Virus record (IMG/VR): IMGVR_UViG_3300020172_002575
Coordinates: 1-54,276 of that record
Source of the DNA: a virus
DNA length: 54,276 nucleotides
Reading direction: 5' to 3' (one strand)
The notes beneath the pieces are model-generated. The model did no database searches. It saw only the letters and a list, made by a program, of their open reading frames with translations, and had not been told where the DNA came from. The position numbers and the translations under genes were made by a program. Below are positions 41,291 to 49,741 of the stretch, piece after piece (positions within the stretch are counted from its first letter, which is position 1; every line of letters starts with the position of its first letter).

Positions 41291-41736
41291 ACAATGAACA
41301 AAGAGAGACTGTGGATAGAATTGTATCCAATGCCCAAAGACAGATTTGGGTGAAATTTTCAAAAGAAGGTATTCACTGCTATCCAGCAGCAGCTACTGAC
41401 CCGCAACTTGCCACCGGAGATCAATATGATGTTTCGTTTCTTGCTAATCCACATCGTCATATTTTTCATTTCAGGGTGTCAATTGACGTCTATCACAATG
41501 ACCGTGATATCGAGTTCATCCAATTCAAACGATGGTTGGAATCACTGTATACAGGGGAACAAAATTGTTTGCGACTGGACTACAAAAGCTGTGAAATGAT
41601 CGCAGATGAGTTATATGTCCAAATTGCCAACAGATATCCTGGTCGCGATGTTATAATAAGCGTAAGCGAAGACGATGAAAATGGCTGCACTATCTCTTAC
41701 AACACTCATCAACCACACCTTAAAATTAAAGTATGA
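41287..41736 (+). CDS. QueD-like T-fold protein
   Basis: 149 residues. FLANPHRHIFHFRVSIDVYH (51-70) resembles the HGHxxxVxVxV strand of QueD, with H56, H58 and H61 as possible metal ligands. IEFIQFKRWLESLY matches the VxDFxxLK segment, SCEMIADELYVQIANRYPGR the TxExLAxxI helix, and VISVSEDDENGCTISY the VxExxxxxaxY strand holding the base-binding Glu. The catalytic Cys of QueD is absent. It is probably a T-fold paralog acting on a 7-deazaguanine intermediate, since it shares the dpdA operon; a CDG decarboxylase-type role is conceivable. Confidence 0.6.
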   Translation: MNNEQRETVDRIVSNAQRQIWVKFSKEGIHCYPAAATDPQLATGDQYDVSFLANPHRHIFHFRVSIDVYHNDRDIEFIQFKRWLESLYTGEQNCLRLDYKSCEMIADELYVQIANRYPGRDVIISVSEDDENGCTISYNTHQPHLKIKV

Positions 41737-42389
41737 GTACTAAACATTACCATTACAGTGGAAAAAAAACAAATATTCCAATTGAGATAACAGGAATGGA
41801 ATACTTTGGTTCAGAACAAAACATTGAGGATATAGAAACAATAATAAACAACACTGCCGACCCAATGCATATATTGGGGCGGTTTAATGGCCTATGGGAT
41901 GGCGAGCTTGACGACGCTATTAAAACTGCAACCAAAGTAATTTACGCAGATCATCATGAACTAAAAGATTATCTTTACGAAGTTAATAATTTTACAAATT
42001 ATCCTACGCTTCGAAAAATGCCCGAAAAAATGGGATTCGTAAAAGGTAAAAATCATGCTCAAATCCAATTGCAACGTCCTGGTTGTGTAATGACAAAACA
42101 TTTTGATCCAGAATCTATTTTTAATCCATGGTCAAATGAGAAAGATAAATGTGTGAGAGTGCTTATAGCACTTGCTCCATGGGAGTATGGTCAAATAATA
42201 GGTTTTAATAATCGAGTTCTAACAGGTTGGAATAAAGGAGATATAATTTATTGTGATTTTCCTAACACCTGGCATTACACAGCAAATTGTAGTTGGCATA
42301 GTAGACCTCTTCTTCAGGTATCGGGTGTTGCAAGTGATAGCCTACTAAGATTAGTTCAAAATAAAGAATATAACATTTTTAAAATTTAA
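41733..42389 (+). CDS. 2OG-Fe(II) oxygenase-like protein
   Basis: 218 residues. PGCVMTKHFDPES provides HxD (about 127-129), and PNTWHYTANCSWHSRPLLQV provides the distal His and the Arg for 2-oxoglutarate, in a double-stranded beta-helix pattern (RVLIALAPWEYGQIIGFNN, WNKGDIIYCDF). This matches phage aspartyl/asparaginyl hydroxylase-like oxygenases. Substrate unknown; it could modify a base, protein or glycan. It follows the T-fold gene with an ATGA overlap. Confidence 0.65.
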   Translation: MSTKHYHYSGKKTNIPIEITGMEYFGSEQNIEDIETIINNTADPMHILGRFNGLWDGELDDAIKTATKVIYADHHELKDYLYEVNNFTNYPTLRKMPEKMGFVKGKNHAQIQLQRPGCVMTKHFDPESIFNPWSNEKDKCVRVLIALAPWEYGQIIGFNNRVLTGWNKGDIIYCDFPNTWHYTANCSWHSRPLLQVSGVASDSLLRLVQNKEYNIFKI

Positions 42390-42431
42390 TGTTATCAACC
42401 CTCTTAATCAATAAAATTCAAGGAGATTAAA

Positions 42432-42653
42432 ATGGCCGCAAAATGGCTCAAGAAGTACCTGACTATGAAACCCGAAGTCACTCAAATTTTTGACGAGCTT
42501 GACAAATATCGTGAGTTTTGTGTTCAATATGGCTACCCGTACGATGAACGTCATCTATACAACAACAATACCCCATGGGGCGAATTTGATCGTACTCGCC
42601 GTGGGAAATATCCAAAAATGAATTGGTACGCCAAGAAGGAACGCAACCAATGA
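42432..42653 (+). CDS. Conserved small phage protein
   Basis: 73 residues, RBS AAGGAG 6 nt upstream. Pattern KPEVTQIFDELDKYREFCVQ, YGYPYDERHLYNN, TPWGEFDRTRRGKYPKMNW, aromatic-rich and basic at the end. It resembles a small T4-like phage protein of unknown function. It overlaps the next start by ATGA. Confidence 0.6.
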   Translation: MAAKWLKKYLTMKPEVTQIFDELDKYREFCVQYGYPYDERHLYNNNTPWGEFDRTRRGKYPKMNWYAKKERNQ

Positions 42654-43105
42654 GTGGTGCGTCAAGGGTAAAAGACAGCGCCGATTACGATCTAGAACGT
42701 TTTGTAGAAATGTTCGACCAAGCCATGACCAGCGATGATCCCAGAATCAAAAATGCCTTGCGTCAACTAATGATGATGGTGATTCTTACCGACACCAACA
42801 ATCATGAAGGCGAACAAAAAATTAAACATCATGGGCCGTTACGTAGGATGCAAGAGGATTTGCGTGATCAGTTTAGATGGGTTCAGCGACTCGAACGAGA
42901 AGTCGAAACTTTAAAAAATCAAATGATGTACAACGAAACACAAAGTGAATCTGGATTTAAAGCTCAAGGCGTCTCCCCTAGTGAATACTGGCAAAAAGCT
43001 ATAGCACAAACAAGCATGCTAAGACCACAAGGATTAGAAAATATTCCTGCTAGCACACTACAAGGTCTAAATATCAAGGTCGCTGCAGATACAGGAGAAA
43101 AATAA
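42650..43105 (+). CDS. Helical coiled-coil phage protein
   Basis: 151 residues. I chose ATG 42650 (ATGA overlap) rather than an open frame from 42623. Helical: YDLERFVEMFDQAMTSDD, NALRQLMMMVILTD, then a coiled coil (RMQEDLRDQFRWVQRLEREV) and a Gln/Ser-rich disordered C terminus. Function unknown; shared operon with a glycosyltransferase gene. Confidence 0.55.
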   Translation: MSGASRVKDSADYDLERFVEMFDQAMTSDDPRIKNALRQLMMMVILTDTNNHEGEQKIKHHGPLRRMQEDLRDQFRWVQRLEREVETLKNQMMYNETQSESGFKAQGVSPSEYWQKAIAQTSMLRPQGLENIPASTLQGLNIKVAADTGEK

Positions 43106-44301
43106 TGCGTAAGTTATGGTACATGGGCCTAGAGCCTTATAAAGCAAGATACACTTTGCAACTACAAGAGTGGAACCGTGCTGTGTTTGAACGCAGAGGT
43201 ATTGATTATAGAATCGTATACGGACTCAATCTTGACAACAGTCAAAAGATCAGTGTAGGTCAAGTACTGGATGCCCACGGTCGCACGTACTTTGGTATGA
43301 GTCAATTAATGAATCTTGTTCGCATGATGCAACAAGGAGAAATCAACAATGAAGACGTTATACTCTTTGAGGACATGTTTCAACCCGGCATCGAGAGCTT
43401 ACCTTATATTCTTGATCAAGTGCCTGCTAACATGCGTCCTCGCATTGCCGTTCGTTGTCTTGCACAAACTATTGACCCCGATGACTTTGTTCATGTCTGG
43501 GGCATGCAAGAATGGATGGGGCATTATGAAAAGATGGTAGATAGTTTTGCTGATATTGTTCTTGCTACTAATGAAGAAATGGCCATGCACATGAAAGTGG
43601 CAGGATGGAAGGCTCCCGTCTATAACATCTCAGGACTGGCATTTGGCAAGGATGAAGTTCGCAGTCGAGTGCCTGGTGAACTAAAACGATTTGAAGATCG
43701 AACATATCGTGTAGGTTTCGCTGCACGTTGGGATCAAGAGAAGCAGCCCGACTTCTATATGGACCTAATTGAAGAATATCATAAACTTCAAGCACTACCG
43801 TATAACAATTGGCCCCGGGTAGAGTTTTGTATATTCAGTGGTGCCAAGCTACGCAGCAATAACGACAGCTATATGCAACGTACTCGTGAATTGCAGGCTC
43901 GAGGTTTATTAACAGTATATGAGGATCTTGAAAAGAATGATTACTACGCTTTGCTCAATGATACTCGTGTGTTGTTTAATTGCGCCCTTCAAGATTGGGT
44001 TTCCAACACAGTCAGTGAAGCAGATACTCTTGGGTGTAATGTTCTATACCCTGCTTATAGGTCTTTCCCTGAAACTTTTGCTAATGACCCGGACAGACTT
44101 TACATTCCTTGGTCATTGAATGATGCACTTGGAAAACTTGTACAACTGCTCAAGCTACCGCATCATAATATGGGCAAGATATCTGACTGGAACGATGGTA
44201 CCATTGATCGCACATTGGACATACTAGAAGGTCAAGGCGAACAGTGGCTACGTATGAGTACAGACTATCGTAAACATACACACGAAAGCAAATACAAGTG
44301 A
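43105..44301 (+). CDS. GT-B type glycosyltransferase
   Basis: 398 residues. Two Rossmann-like halves: MRKLWYMGLEPYKARYTLQL at the start, DIVLATNEEMAMHMKVAGW (about 152-170) ending the first domain, then TYRVGFAARWDQEKQPDFYM (donor domain start) and LNDTRVLFNCALQDWVSNTV, SEADTLGCNVLYPAYRS matching the GT4 E-x7-E region that binds the nucleotide sugar. It likely transfers a hexose to a virion or host glycan. TAATG and GTGA junctions place it between a coiled-coil gene and galE. Confidence 0.75.
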   Translation: MRKLWYMGLEPYKARYTLQLQEWNRAVFERRGIDYRIVYGLNLDNSQKISVGQVLDAHGRTYFGMSQLMNLVRMMQQGEINNEDVILFEDMFQPGIESLPYILDQVPANMRPRIAVRCLAQTIDPDDFVHVWGMQEWMGHYEKMVDSFADIVLATNEEMAMHMKVAGWKAPVYNISGLAFGKDEVRSRVPGELKRFEDRTYRVGFAARWDQEKQPDFYMDLIEEYHKLQALPYNNWPRVEFCIFSGAKLRSNNDSYMQRTRELQARGLLTVYEDLEKNDYYALLNDTRVLFNCALQDWVSNTVSEADTLGCNVLYPAYRSFPETFANDPDRLYIPWSLNDALGKLVQLLKLPHHNMGKISDWNDGTIDRTLDILEGQGEQWLRMSTDYRKHTHESKYK

Positions 44302-45263
44302 AAATAGTCGTCACAGGAGGATGTGGCTACATTGGTAGTCATATCTCTCGTTATCTTAAACAGCAAGACAAAAATTACACAGTGTATGTGATCGATCGAG
44401 AACGTAGAGATCATACGCTAAAACATATCGACGGATTTCTACATACCGATTATGTATCACGACAAAGCTTGTTATGGTTAGACGAATTACAACCTGATGT
44501 CATTGTACATTGTGCCGGTGATATCTCTGTCAGAGAAAGTGTTGAAGATCCTGCAAAATATTACGATAACAATGTTGCAAAAACAATCACATTCCTAAAT
44601 CATGTTAAGAATTATAAAAAGAAACCGCTTGTTCTTTTTAGTTCTAGTGCTAGTGTGTACGGCAATCCTGATCATGTTCCATTGGTTGAAACAGATCGGA
44701 TAAAACCTATCAGTCCGTATGGCCATACTAAAGACATTATCGAACAAGTACTACAGAACTACAATCAAGCATACGGATTGCCTGGTGTTTGTTTTAGATA
44801 CTTTAATGCAGCTGGTGCAGAACCCAACACATTTGATCTTGGTCAAGCGCCAGGAGCAGGACACATTATAGCAAGGCTGTTAGAATCTAAAATTCGTGAT
44901 GAATTTTTTACTCTCAACGGTGTAGATTTTGCAACTCCAGATAGAACTTGTATTCGAGATTACATACATGTGTGGGATCTAGCCGATGCACATTATCGTG
45001 CTATTCAATGGAATGTCAATCAACAGTTTGGTGTTTTTAATTTAGGTACCAATAGCGGAATAAGCAATCAAGAAATTGTCGATTACATTACCTTAAAATA
45101 CGGACCATTGAAACTACAAGTAGGACCACGTAGACCGGGCGATCCTGATCGATTGATTGCTGATGCCAGTCTGGCACAAAATGTTCTAAAATGGCGACCT
45201 AACTATTCAACAATCAATCAAATTGTTGATAGTGCATACAAGTGGTACACCCGTGAGCTTTAA
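44298..45263 (+). CDS. galE: UDP-glucose 4-epimerase-like SDR
   Basis: 321 residues, GTG start overlapping the previous stop. VVTGGCGYIGSHISRYL is the NAD-binding GxxGxxG, SSSASVYGNP supplies the Ser, and SPYGHTK gives YxxxK with Y141 and K145. Extended-SDR C terminus with VGPRRPGDPDRLIAD. Most likely GalE (UDP-Glc/Gal or GlcNAc/GalNAc). It feeds activated sugars to the glycosyltransferases encoded alongside. Confidence 0.88.
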   Translation: MKIVVTGGCGYIGSHISRYLKQQDKNYTVYVIDRERRDHTLKHIDGFLHTDYVSRQSLLWLDELQPDVIVHCAGDISVRESVEDPAKYYDNNVAKTITFLNHVKNYKKKPLVLFSSSASVYGNPDHVPLVETDRIKPISPYGHTKDIIEQVLQNYNQAYGLPGVCFRYFNAAGAEPNTFDLGQAPGAGHIIARLLESKIRDEFFTLNGVDFATPDRTCIRDYIHVWDLADAHYRAIQWNVNQQFGVFNLGTNSGISNQEIVDYITLKYGPLKLQVGPRRPGDPDRLIADASLAQNVLKWRPNYSTINQIVDSAYKWYTREL

Positions 45264-45840
45264 CGCAATATTACAATTCGAAAAACAATTGGCTGAATAC
45301 ACAGATGCGCCTTATGCCATCATGACTGACTGTTGTACTCATGCTATCGAACTTTGCTTGCGATATCAACGTGTGGATCAAGTGGCATTTACAGCATGGA
45401 CCTATTTGAGTATTCCCATGCTCATGCACAAATTGGGTATCATGTATATGCATACCGATGAATCATGGATTGGAGAATACCAATTTCATGGAACCACGAT
45501 TTGGGATAGCGCACGTAGACTGGAACGTGGAATGTATAGGTCCGGGCAGATGCAGTGTTTGAGTTTTGGTCATAACAAGCCTTTACAAATAGGCCACGGT
45601 GGTGCTATAATACTAGACAACAAGGAAGCATATGGCTTTTTACTACAGCAGAGATACGATGGCAGGGACTTATCCGTTGCGCCATGGCAAGAACAACGTG
45701 TTTTCAAGGTTGGGTACCATTATAGGCCCTCTATTGAAGACGCACAACATGGTTTGGAAAAACTGCCCTTAGTCAATGAGCAACCTAAATATCACGACTA
45801 TCCGGATCTTAGAGATATCACAATTATTGGAGACACTTAA
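45253..45840 (+). CDS. Short DegT/DnrJ/EryC1 aminotransferase-like protein
   Basis: 195 residues versus about 370 for the family. The start is the GTG at 45253, inside the galE end; an earlier in-frame TTG exists. EYTDAPYAIMTDCCTHAIEL matches the N-terminal cofactor site, and QCLSFGHNKPLQIGHGGAII holds the PLP lysine in the expected SxxxxKxxxxGxGG pattern. The C-terminal dimer domain is mostly missing. It may still bind PLP and act as a sugar aminotransferase or dehydratase with reduced fold, as in other phages. Confidence 0.65.
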   Translation: MSFNAILQFEKQLAEYTDAPYAIMTDCCTHAIELCLRYQRVDQVAFTAWTYLSIPMLMHKLGIMYMHTDESWIGEYQFHGTTIWDSARRLERGMYRSGQMQCLSFGHNKPLQIGHGGAIILDNKEAYGFLLQQRYDGRDLSVAPWQEQRVFKVGYHYRPSIEDAQHGLEKLPLVNEQPKYHDYPDLRDITIIGDT

Positions 45841-46604
45841 TGGTTTATAACAAAGTATACGAAAGCAATGACGAAACAGCATTAGATGCAATGGCAGGCG
45901 ACGGCGGATATAAGGAATCTACCCTATCTGCTGTACTACGTGCTAAAATGAAACGAGAAGGAAAAAGATATTGGGCTGGAGACAATGTCAGTGATTACTT
46001 ACACGAAAGTGATCGAGAACATTTAATCAACGAAGCTACACAAGCATTTGAACAAGTATTAGATACTCTTCTTATTGATAGAGAGACTGATCCTAACAGT
46101 CAAGGTACAGCAAGGCGTCTTGCAAAAATGTATTACAATGAATTAATGGCAGGTAGATATGACCCGACACCGAACGCAACTGCATTTCCAAATGACACTG
46201 ATGGAGCGTACGATGGTATGCTCGTCGTCCGTTCCGAGCTTAAGAGTGTTTGCAGCCATCATCACCAACCTGTATCAGGCGTGGCGTATATTGGCATCAT
46301 TGCTGGTCCAAAACTCATCGGCCTTAGTAAGTATACAAGAATCGCTCAGTGGTGTGCGAGGAGAGGTACATTGCAGGAAGAACTTTGTATGGACATTGCC
46401 CGGGAAATTGAGTTTGCAACTGGGAGTAAGGATGTGGCGGTTTATATACAAGCCACACATGGATGCTGCGAGAATCGTGGCATTATGGCGCACAGTAGTC
46501 TTACCCAGACCACAGTTCTAAGAGGCGCATTTAAAGACGATCAAAGCACTAAGAAAGAGTTCTTTGATAATATCAAACTACAACAGGAGTTTGCCCCAAG
46601 ATGA
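45840..46604 (+). CDS. folE: GTP cyclohydrolase I
   Basis: 254 residues. Zinc site CSHHHQP (C138, H141/H142 region), SKYTRIAQWCARRGTLQEEL and THGCCENRGIMA (C209/C210 near the third zinc ligand) are the FolE motifs. It converts GTP to dihydroneopterin triphosphate, the first step of 7-deazaguanine synthesis via QueD and QueE, encoded 4-5 kb downstream. The N-terminal 75 residues are a helical extension. TAATG overlap with the aminotransferase-like gene. Confidence 0.92.
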   Translation: MVYNKVYESNDETALDAMAGDGGYKESTLSAVLRAKMKREGKRYWAGDNVSDYLHESDREHLINEATQAFEQVLDTLLIDRETDPNSQGTARRLAKMYYNELMAGRYDPTPNATAFPNDTDGAYDGMLVVRSELKSVCSHHHQPVSGVAYIGIIAGPKLIGLSKYTRIAQWCARRGTLQEELCMDIAREIEFATGSKDVAVYIQATHGCCENRGIMAHSSLTQTTVLRGAFKDDQSTKKEFFDNIKLQQEFAPR

Positions 46605-46774
46605 ATGTAGATATTCAACCTAAAGATACCAGCAAGGGACATTTTTATGTTAGCCTTGCTAAAAGTGGGATTAGAATATTTGCCGGCGGTGTATTGATGG
46701 CCGGAAATGTTTGGTTAGCTGGTTTATGTATTGTGCTAGCCGAAGTGTTGGGTGTCGTTGAAGAAATTGTTTAA
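46601..46774 (+). CDS. Small membrane protein, 57 residues
   Basis: ATGA overlap with folE. Polar N terminus (MNVDIQPKDTSKGHFYVSLA), then a hydrophobic segment (about 25-50: IFAGGVLMAGNVWLAGLCIV) and a short acidic end. A one- or two-pass membrane protein, conserved-looking in T4-like phages. Function unknown. Confidence 0.55.
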   Translation: MNVDIQPKDTSKGHFYVSLAKSGIRIFAGGVLMAGNVWLAGLCIVLAEVLGVVEEIV

Positions 46775-46785
46775 AGGAGATAAAA

Positions 46786-47463
46786 ATGAATTACGCTTTG
46801 CCTTATAGAACAGCTACAGAAATTAATGCTGCAATGAGTCGGGTATACGGCAACATGGCCTTGGCTGTGTTTACTAGTATGATTGTGAGTATGTTAGTAG
46901 CATCAAATACTGCCTTGATGGCATTTTTGTTTACTGGCGTTGTGAAATGGATTGTGATATTTGCACCGTTGGCAGCAATTTTTGCAGTGGGGTATGTGTT
47001 AGGAAACAATCCAAGTCGATCCACTGCACAACTGTGTTTGCATGGATTTGCTGCACTAATGGGTCTTAGTTTTGCAACAATTTTTGTTATCTATACCGCA
47101 GGCAGTATTGCCAGTGCTTTCTTGGGCGCAGGCATTCTGTTTTGTGTAATGAGTGTGTATGGATACTTTACCAAAAAAAGTTTGGACAGTGTAGGCAAGT
47201 ATCTTTTTGTTGCGCTAATAGCCATTATTATTACTAGCATCGTAAATATCTTTATAGGATCGTCCTTGCTTCAAACTATAATTAGTGCCGCGGCGGTTGT
47301 AATCTTTTTAGGCCTAACAGCGTATGATACTCAAAAAATTAGAGAGCAATTGATGGAATCGGACGGTCCTGCAATTGAAGTCATGGGTGCTCTTACTCTT
47401 TACTTAGATTTTATTAACTTATTTCTAAGTCTACTTCACTTGTTTGGAGACCGGAAAGAATAA
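46786..47463 (+). CDS. Bax inhibitor-1 (BI-1/YccA) family membrane protein
   Basis: 225 residues, seven hydrophobic segments. The family ending is clear: FLGLTAYDTQKIREQLME followed by GALTLYLDFINLFLSLLHL. Bacterial YccA/BI-1 proteins are membrane calcium-leak channels or modulators of FtsH. In a phage this could alter membrane stress or protease activity during infection. AGGAG 7 nt upstream. It forms a small membrane gene pair with the preceding ORF. Confidence 0.85.
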   Translation: MNYALPYRTATEINAAMSRVYGNMALAVFTSMIVSMLVASNTALMAFLFTGVVKWIVIFAPLAAIFAVGYVLGNNPSRSTAQLCLHGFAALMGLSFATIFVIYTAGSIASAFLGAGILFCVMSVYGYFTKKSLDSVGKYLFVALIAIIITSIVNIFIGSSLLQTIISAAAVVIFLGLTAYDTQKIREQLMESDGPAIEVMGALTLYLDFINLFLSLLHLFGDRKE

Positions 47464-47470
47464 AACGTAA

Positions 47471-47695
47471 ATGTCCGATGAAGAAAAAGATGTTAAAGCA
47501 GAACTAAAAAAATTTAAACAAAAACCAAAATTAACAGTACCAGCTGAGTTTCTTGACAATGCCAAAAGCTACGAAGATAAACTTACATTGGTAAAGATTT
47601 TGACTGAGAAAGAAAAAGGTAGGGTAATGCTAATCATCAAAAAAATGATAGCGCAAGGCATGCAGGAAGACAAAAAAAAGAAAGGTTTAAAATGA
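47471..47695 (+). CDS. Small charged helical protein
   Basis: 74 residues, Lys/Glu-rich: MSDEEKDVKAELKKFKQKPK, then YEDKLTLVKILTEKEKGRVM, LIIKKMIAQG and a poly-Lys end. The middle resembles short helical modules of some ring-assembly proteins, but no family is certain. ATGA overlap with the next gene. No clear RBS. Confidence 0.5.
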   Translation: MSDEEKDVKAELKKFKQKPKLTVPAEFLDNAKSYEDKLTLVKILTEKEKGRVMLIIKKMIAQGMQEDKKKKGLK

Positions 47696-47880
47696 AACTC
47701 AATGACAAGCTAGAAAAAATTAATGATAATTTTAGCGTATACATGTACGATAACGGTTTTATGTTAGAGATTAGCGGCAGAGATGCCGCAGGCGATTGGT
47801 CCACGGCTAAAATTCTTTGTAAAGACATAGACGAGCTTATTAGTCTAGTTAAAGAAGCGACAACAATGGAAAGAGATTAA
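47692..47880 (+). CDS. Small conserved phage protein
   Basis: 62 residues: a beta-hairpin-like start (INDNFSVYMYDNGFMLEISG), then DWSTAKILCKDIDELISLVK as strand and helix. This resembles a small T4-like phage protein of unknown function. Its end overlaps the convergent glycosyltransferase-like gene by 4 nt. Confidence 0.55.
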   Translation: MKLNDKLEKINDNFSVYMYDNGFMLEISGRDAAGDWSTAKILCKDIDELISLVKEATTMERD

Positions 47881-48935
47881 AATTCTTTTTTAATCTCATG
47901 ACGCCAATCGTTGTCAATGAAATGTTTATGATTATATTCTAATATTTTGTTGACGTGAGAATATACAACACAAGGATCCATTTTGCTCAGATGTACTATT
48001 TGATCCCAAGCCATTGACCATCGTTTTGAATTATCTGCTTCTGCATCATATGATTCATCAATGATTTCGCCGAAGGTTTGAAAACCTAGACTACGTAAAT
48101 TACGCAAATAATGTTGTCCGCAAAAGACAATAAATGGTCTTTTTGCAAGTATAGGTTTAGCTATCTTTTCAGTAAATTGGCTATATGAATTAAATGCAGT
48201 TGTTTCTGCTATTATTGAATAATATGATTCGTTATAGATATTATAAGGCAAAATGACAAATCGAGATACTTCGATATTGTTGATTAATGTATTGTATTCA
48301 CGAGAATTAGGATCAACATTGTCGGTCCATACTCCTTTAGTTAAATCATCTTTGTAATATGTATAAAAAATTTTATCTTTAATAGCAGAATTATTGTATA
48401 ATCTTTCAACGAAATCTCTATGATGTCTTTTTGATCCTAACAAACAATCAAACATTTTTTTTCTTTGTAAATCGTGATTAAACGGTTTTAGTTTTGATAG
48501 GATTTCGTCGGCCCAACTAGATTGTAAATAGCTGTTTAAATTATCGTTTTTGCTGTAGTAGTTTGTAGGACCCATAAACCAAGATATATTGGTTTTATAC
48601 GACAATTGATTGTTAGTATTAACTACTATATCTGAAAAAATTTTTAGCTTATCGTTTTTTTTATTTTTTATATAATTCAAAATACTTTGGTCTGTTGGTT
48701 CAGAAAAATTAACAATCAGTTTTTTAGTTTTAGGTAAAATTTGATCTATTACCTTGTCATGTTGACTATAATCATTTGTATAAAAGCTCAATGCAACGAT
48801 ATCACAGTCATCAGGCAGTGAACTGATCCAATTTGTTTTGTTAAACTGACAATAATTAGAAATTTGATTTATGCAGATATTTTTGTTATAATCAAGTAAT
48901 TCAAAAAAATATCCATCGACGTAAATTTTAGACAT
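47877..48935 (-). CDS. Minus-strand GT10-like glycosyltransferase candidate
   Basis: 352 residues. The C-terminal region SQFTEKIAKPILAKRPFIVF, then LRNLRSLGFQTFGEIIDESY matches the donor-binding end of fucosyltransferase-like (GT10/exostosin) families: TEKxxKPI...RPFIVxG...LxxLxxLGFxTF...DESYD. The N-terminal half (DIVALSFYTN, KKLIVNFSEP) is a loose Rossmann pattern. It is very AT-rich and opposite to neighbours, which suggests late acquisition. Function as a sugar transferase is moderately supported. Confidence 0.6.
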   Translation of the reverse strand: MSKIYVDGYFFELLDYNKNICINQISNYCQFNKTNWISSLPDDCDIVALSFYTNDYSQHDKVIDQILPKTKKLIVNFSEPTDQSILNYIKNKKNDKLKIFSDIVVNTNNQLSYKTNISWFMGPTNYYSKNDNLNSYLQSSWADEILSKLKPFNHDLQRKKMFDCLLGSKRHHRDFVERLYNNSAIKDKIFYTYYKDDLTKGVWTDNVDPNSREYNTLINNIEVSRFVILPYNIYNESYYSIIAETTAFNSYSQFTEKIAKPILAKRPFIVFCGQHYLRNLRSLGFQTFGEIIDESYDAEADNSKRWSMAWDQIVHLSKMDPCVVYSHVNKILEYNHKHFIDNDWRHEIKKEF

Positions 48936-48949
48936 TAAAATTATTTATT

Positions 48950-49741
48950 ATGAAAATTGGCATCATCGGAATGGGCTATGTTGGCCGAGCAGTTGCAGCT
49001 AGCTGGCTAGGTTCTCAACATGTGGTAAAATTTTACGATCCGGCAGTAGCAGGATCAACTGACAATATCAACGATATTGTTGCTGATAGACCTGGAGCAA
49101 TTTTTGTATGTGTACCAACACCGCAAAATGAAGACGGGTCATGTGATACTGCTATTATTAAAAACACGCTCGATCAATTGATTGGCAATTATGCTGGCAT
49201 TATTATTGTTAAAAGTACAGTACCACCAGAATTTTGGAAAAGTTATACCCAGCACAGTAATTTATTTCATGTTCCGGAATTTTTAGTTGCCAGTAATGCT
49301 ATACATGACTATCTAAATCCACAATTTATTTTTATCGGTGGGCACAAAAATCAGTCGTATCAAGTTTTACGAATACTGCAAGCAAGCGCAGTTAGACTGG
49401 CTGTGCCTACATATTGCACCGATTTAATCACAGCCAGTCTTGTTAAATATTTTATGAATACATTCTTGGCTACAAAAGTAACGGTATTAAATCAATTTAA
49501 TCAATTGAGCGATGCTATTGGTGCTGATTGGAATGACTTCACCGAAATGTTAACAATGGACGAACGTATGGGCAATAGCCATATTCAGGTGCCCGGACCG
49601 GATGGCAAATATGGTTATGGAGGTGCTTGCTTTCCCAAGGACGTTCGTGCTATAATCAACTCTATACAGGCGCACAATGTCAGTGCAGGTATTATTGAAG
49701 CAGTAGATTCTGCCAACACACAATTTAGAGGTAAACAATGA
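48950..49741 (+). CDS. Short UDP-sugar 6-dehydrogenase-like protein
   Basis: 263 residues versus about 390-450 for the family. GIIGMGYVGRAVAASWL is the NAD-binding motif, VKSTVPPEFW and LVKYFMNTFLATKVT are central motifs, and GYGGACFPKDVRAI carries catalytic Cys227. The C-terminal UDP-binding domain is absent, so either a reduced enzyme or a changed substrate. Such short forms occur in marine phages (from memory). ATGA overlap with the phosphoribosyltransferase gene. Confidence 0.75.
   Translation: MKIGIIGMGYVGRAVAASWLGSQHVVKFYDPAVAGSTDNINDIVADRPGAIFVCVPTPQNEDGSCDTAIIKNTLDQLIGNYAGIIIVKSTVPPEFWKSYTQHSNLFHVPEFLVASNAIHDYLNPQFIFIGGHKNQSYQVLRILQASAVRLAVPTYCTDLITASLVKYFMNTFLATKVTVLNQFNQLSDAIGADWNDFTEMLTMDERMGNSHIQVPGPDGKYGYGGACFPKDVRAIINSIQAHNVSAGIIEAVDSANTQFRGKQ

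Noticed and set aside
45223-45252. TTG start for the aminotransferase-like gene inside galE
   Set aside because: It would add ten residues overlapping galE by 41 nt with no RBS; the GTG at 45253 begins right at the family's N-terminal motif.
48942-48948. ATAAATA on the minus strand as promoter for the GT10-like gene
   Set aside because: It ends 6 nt before the start codon, so the start would not be transcribed with a usable leader.
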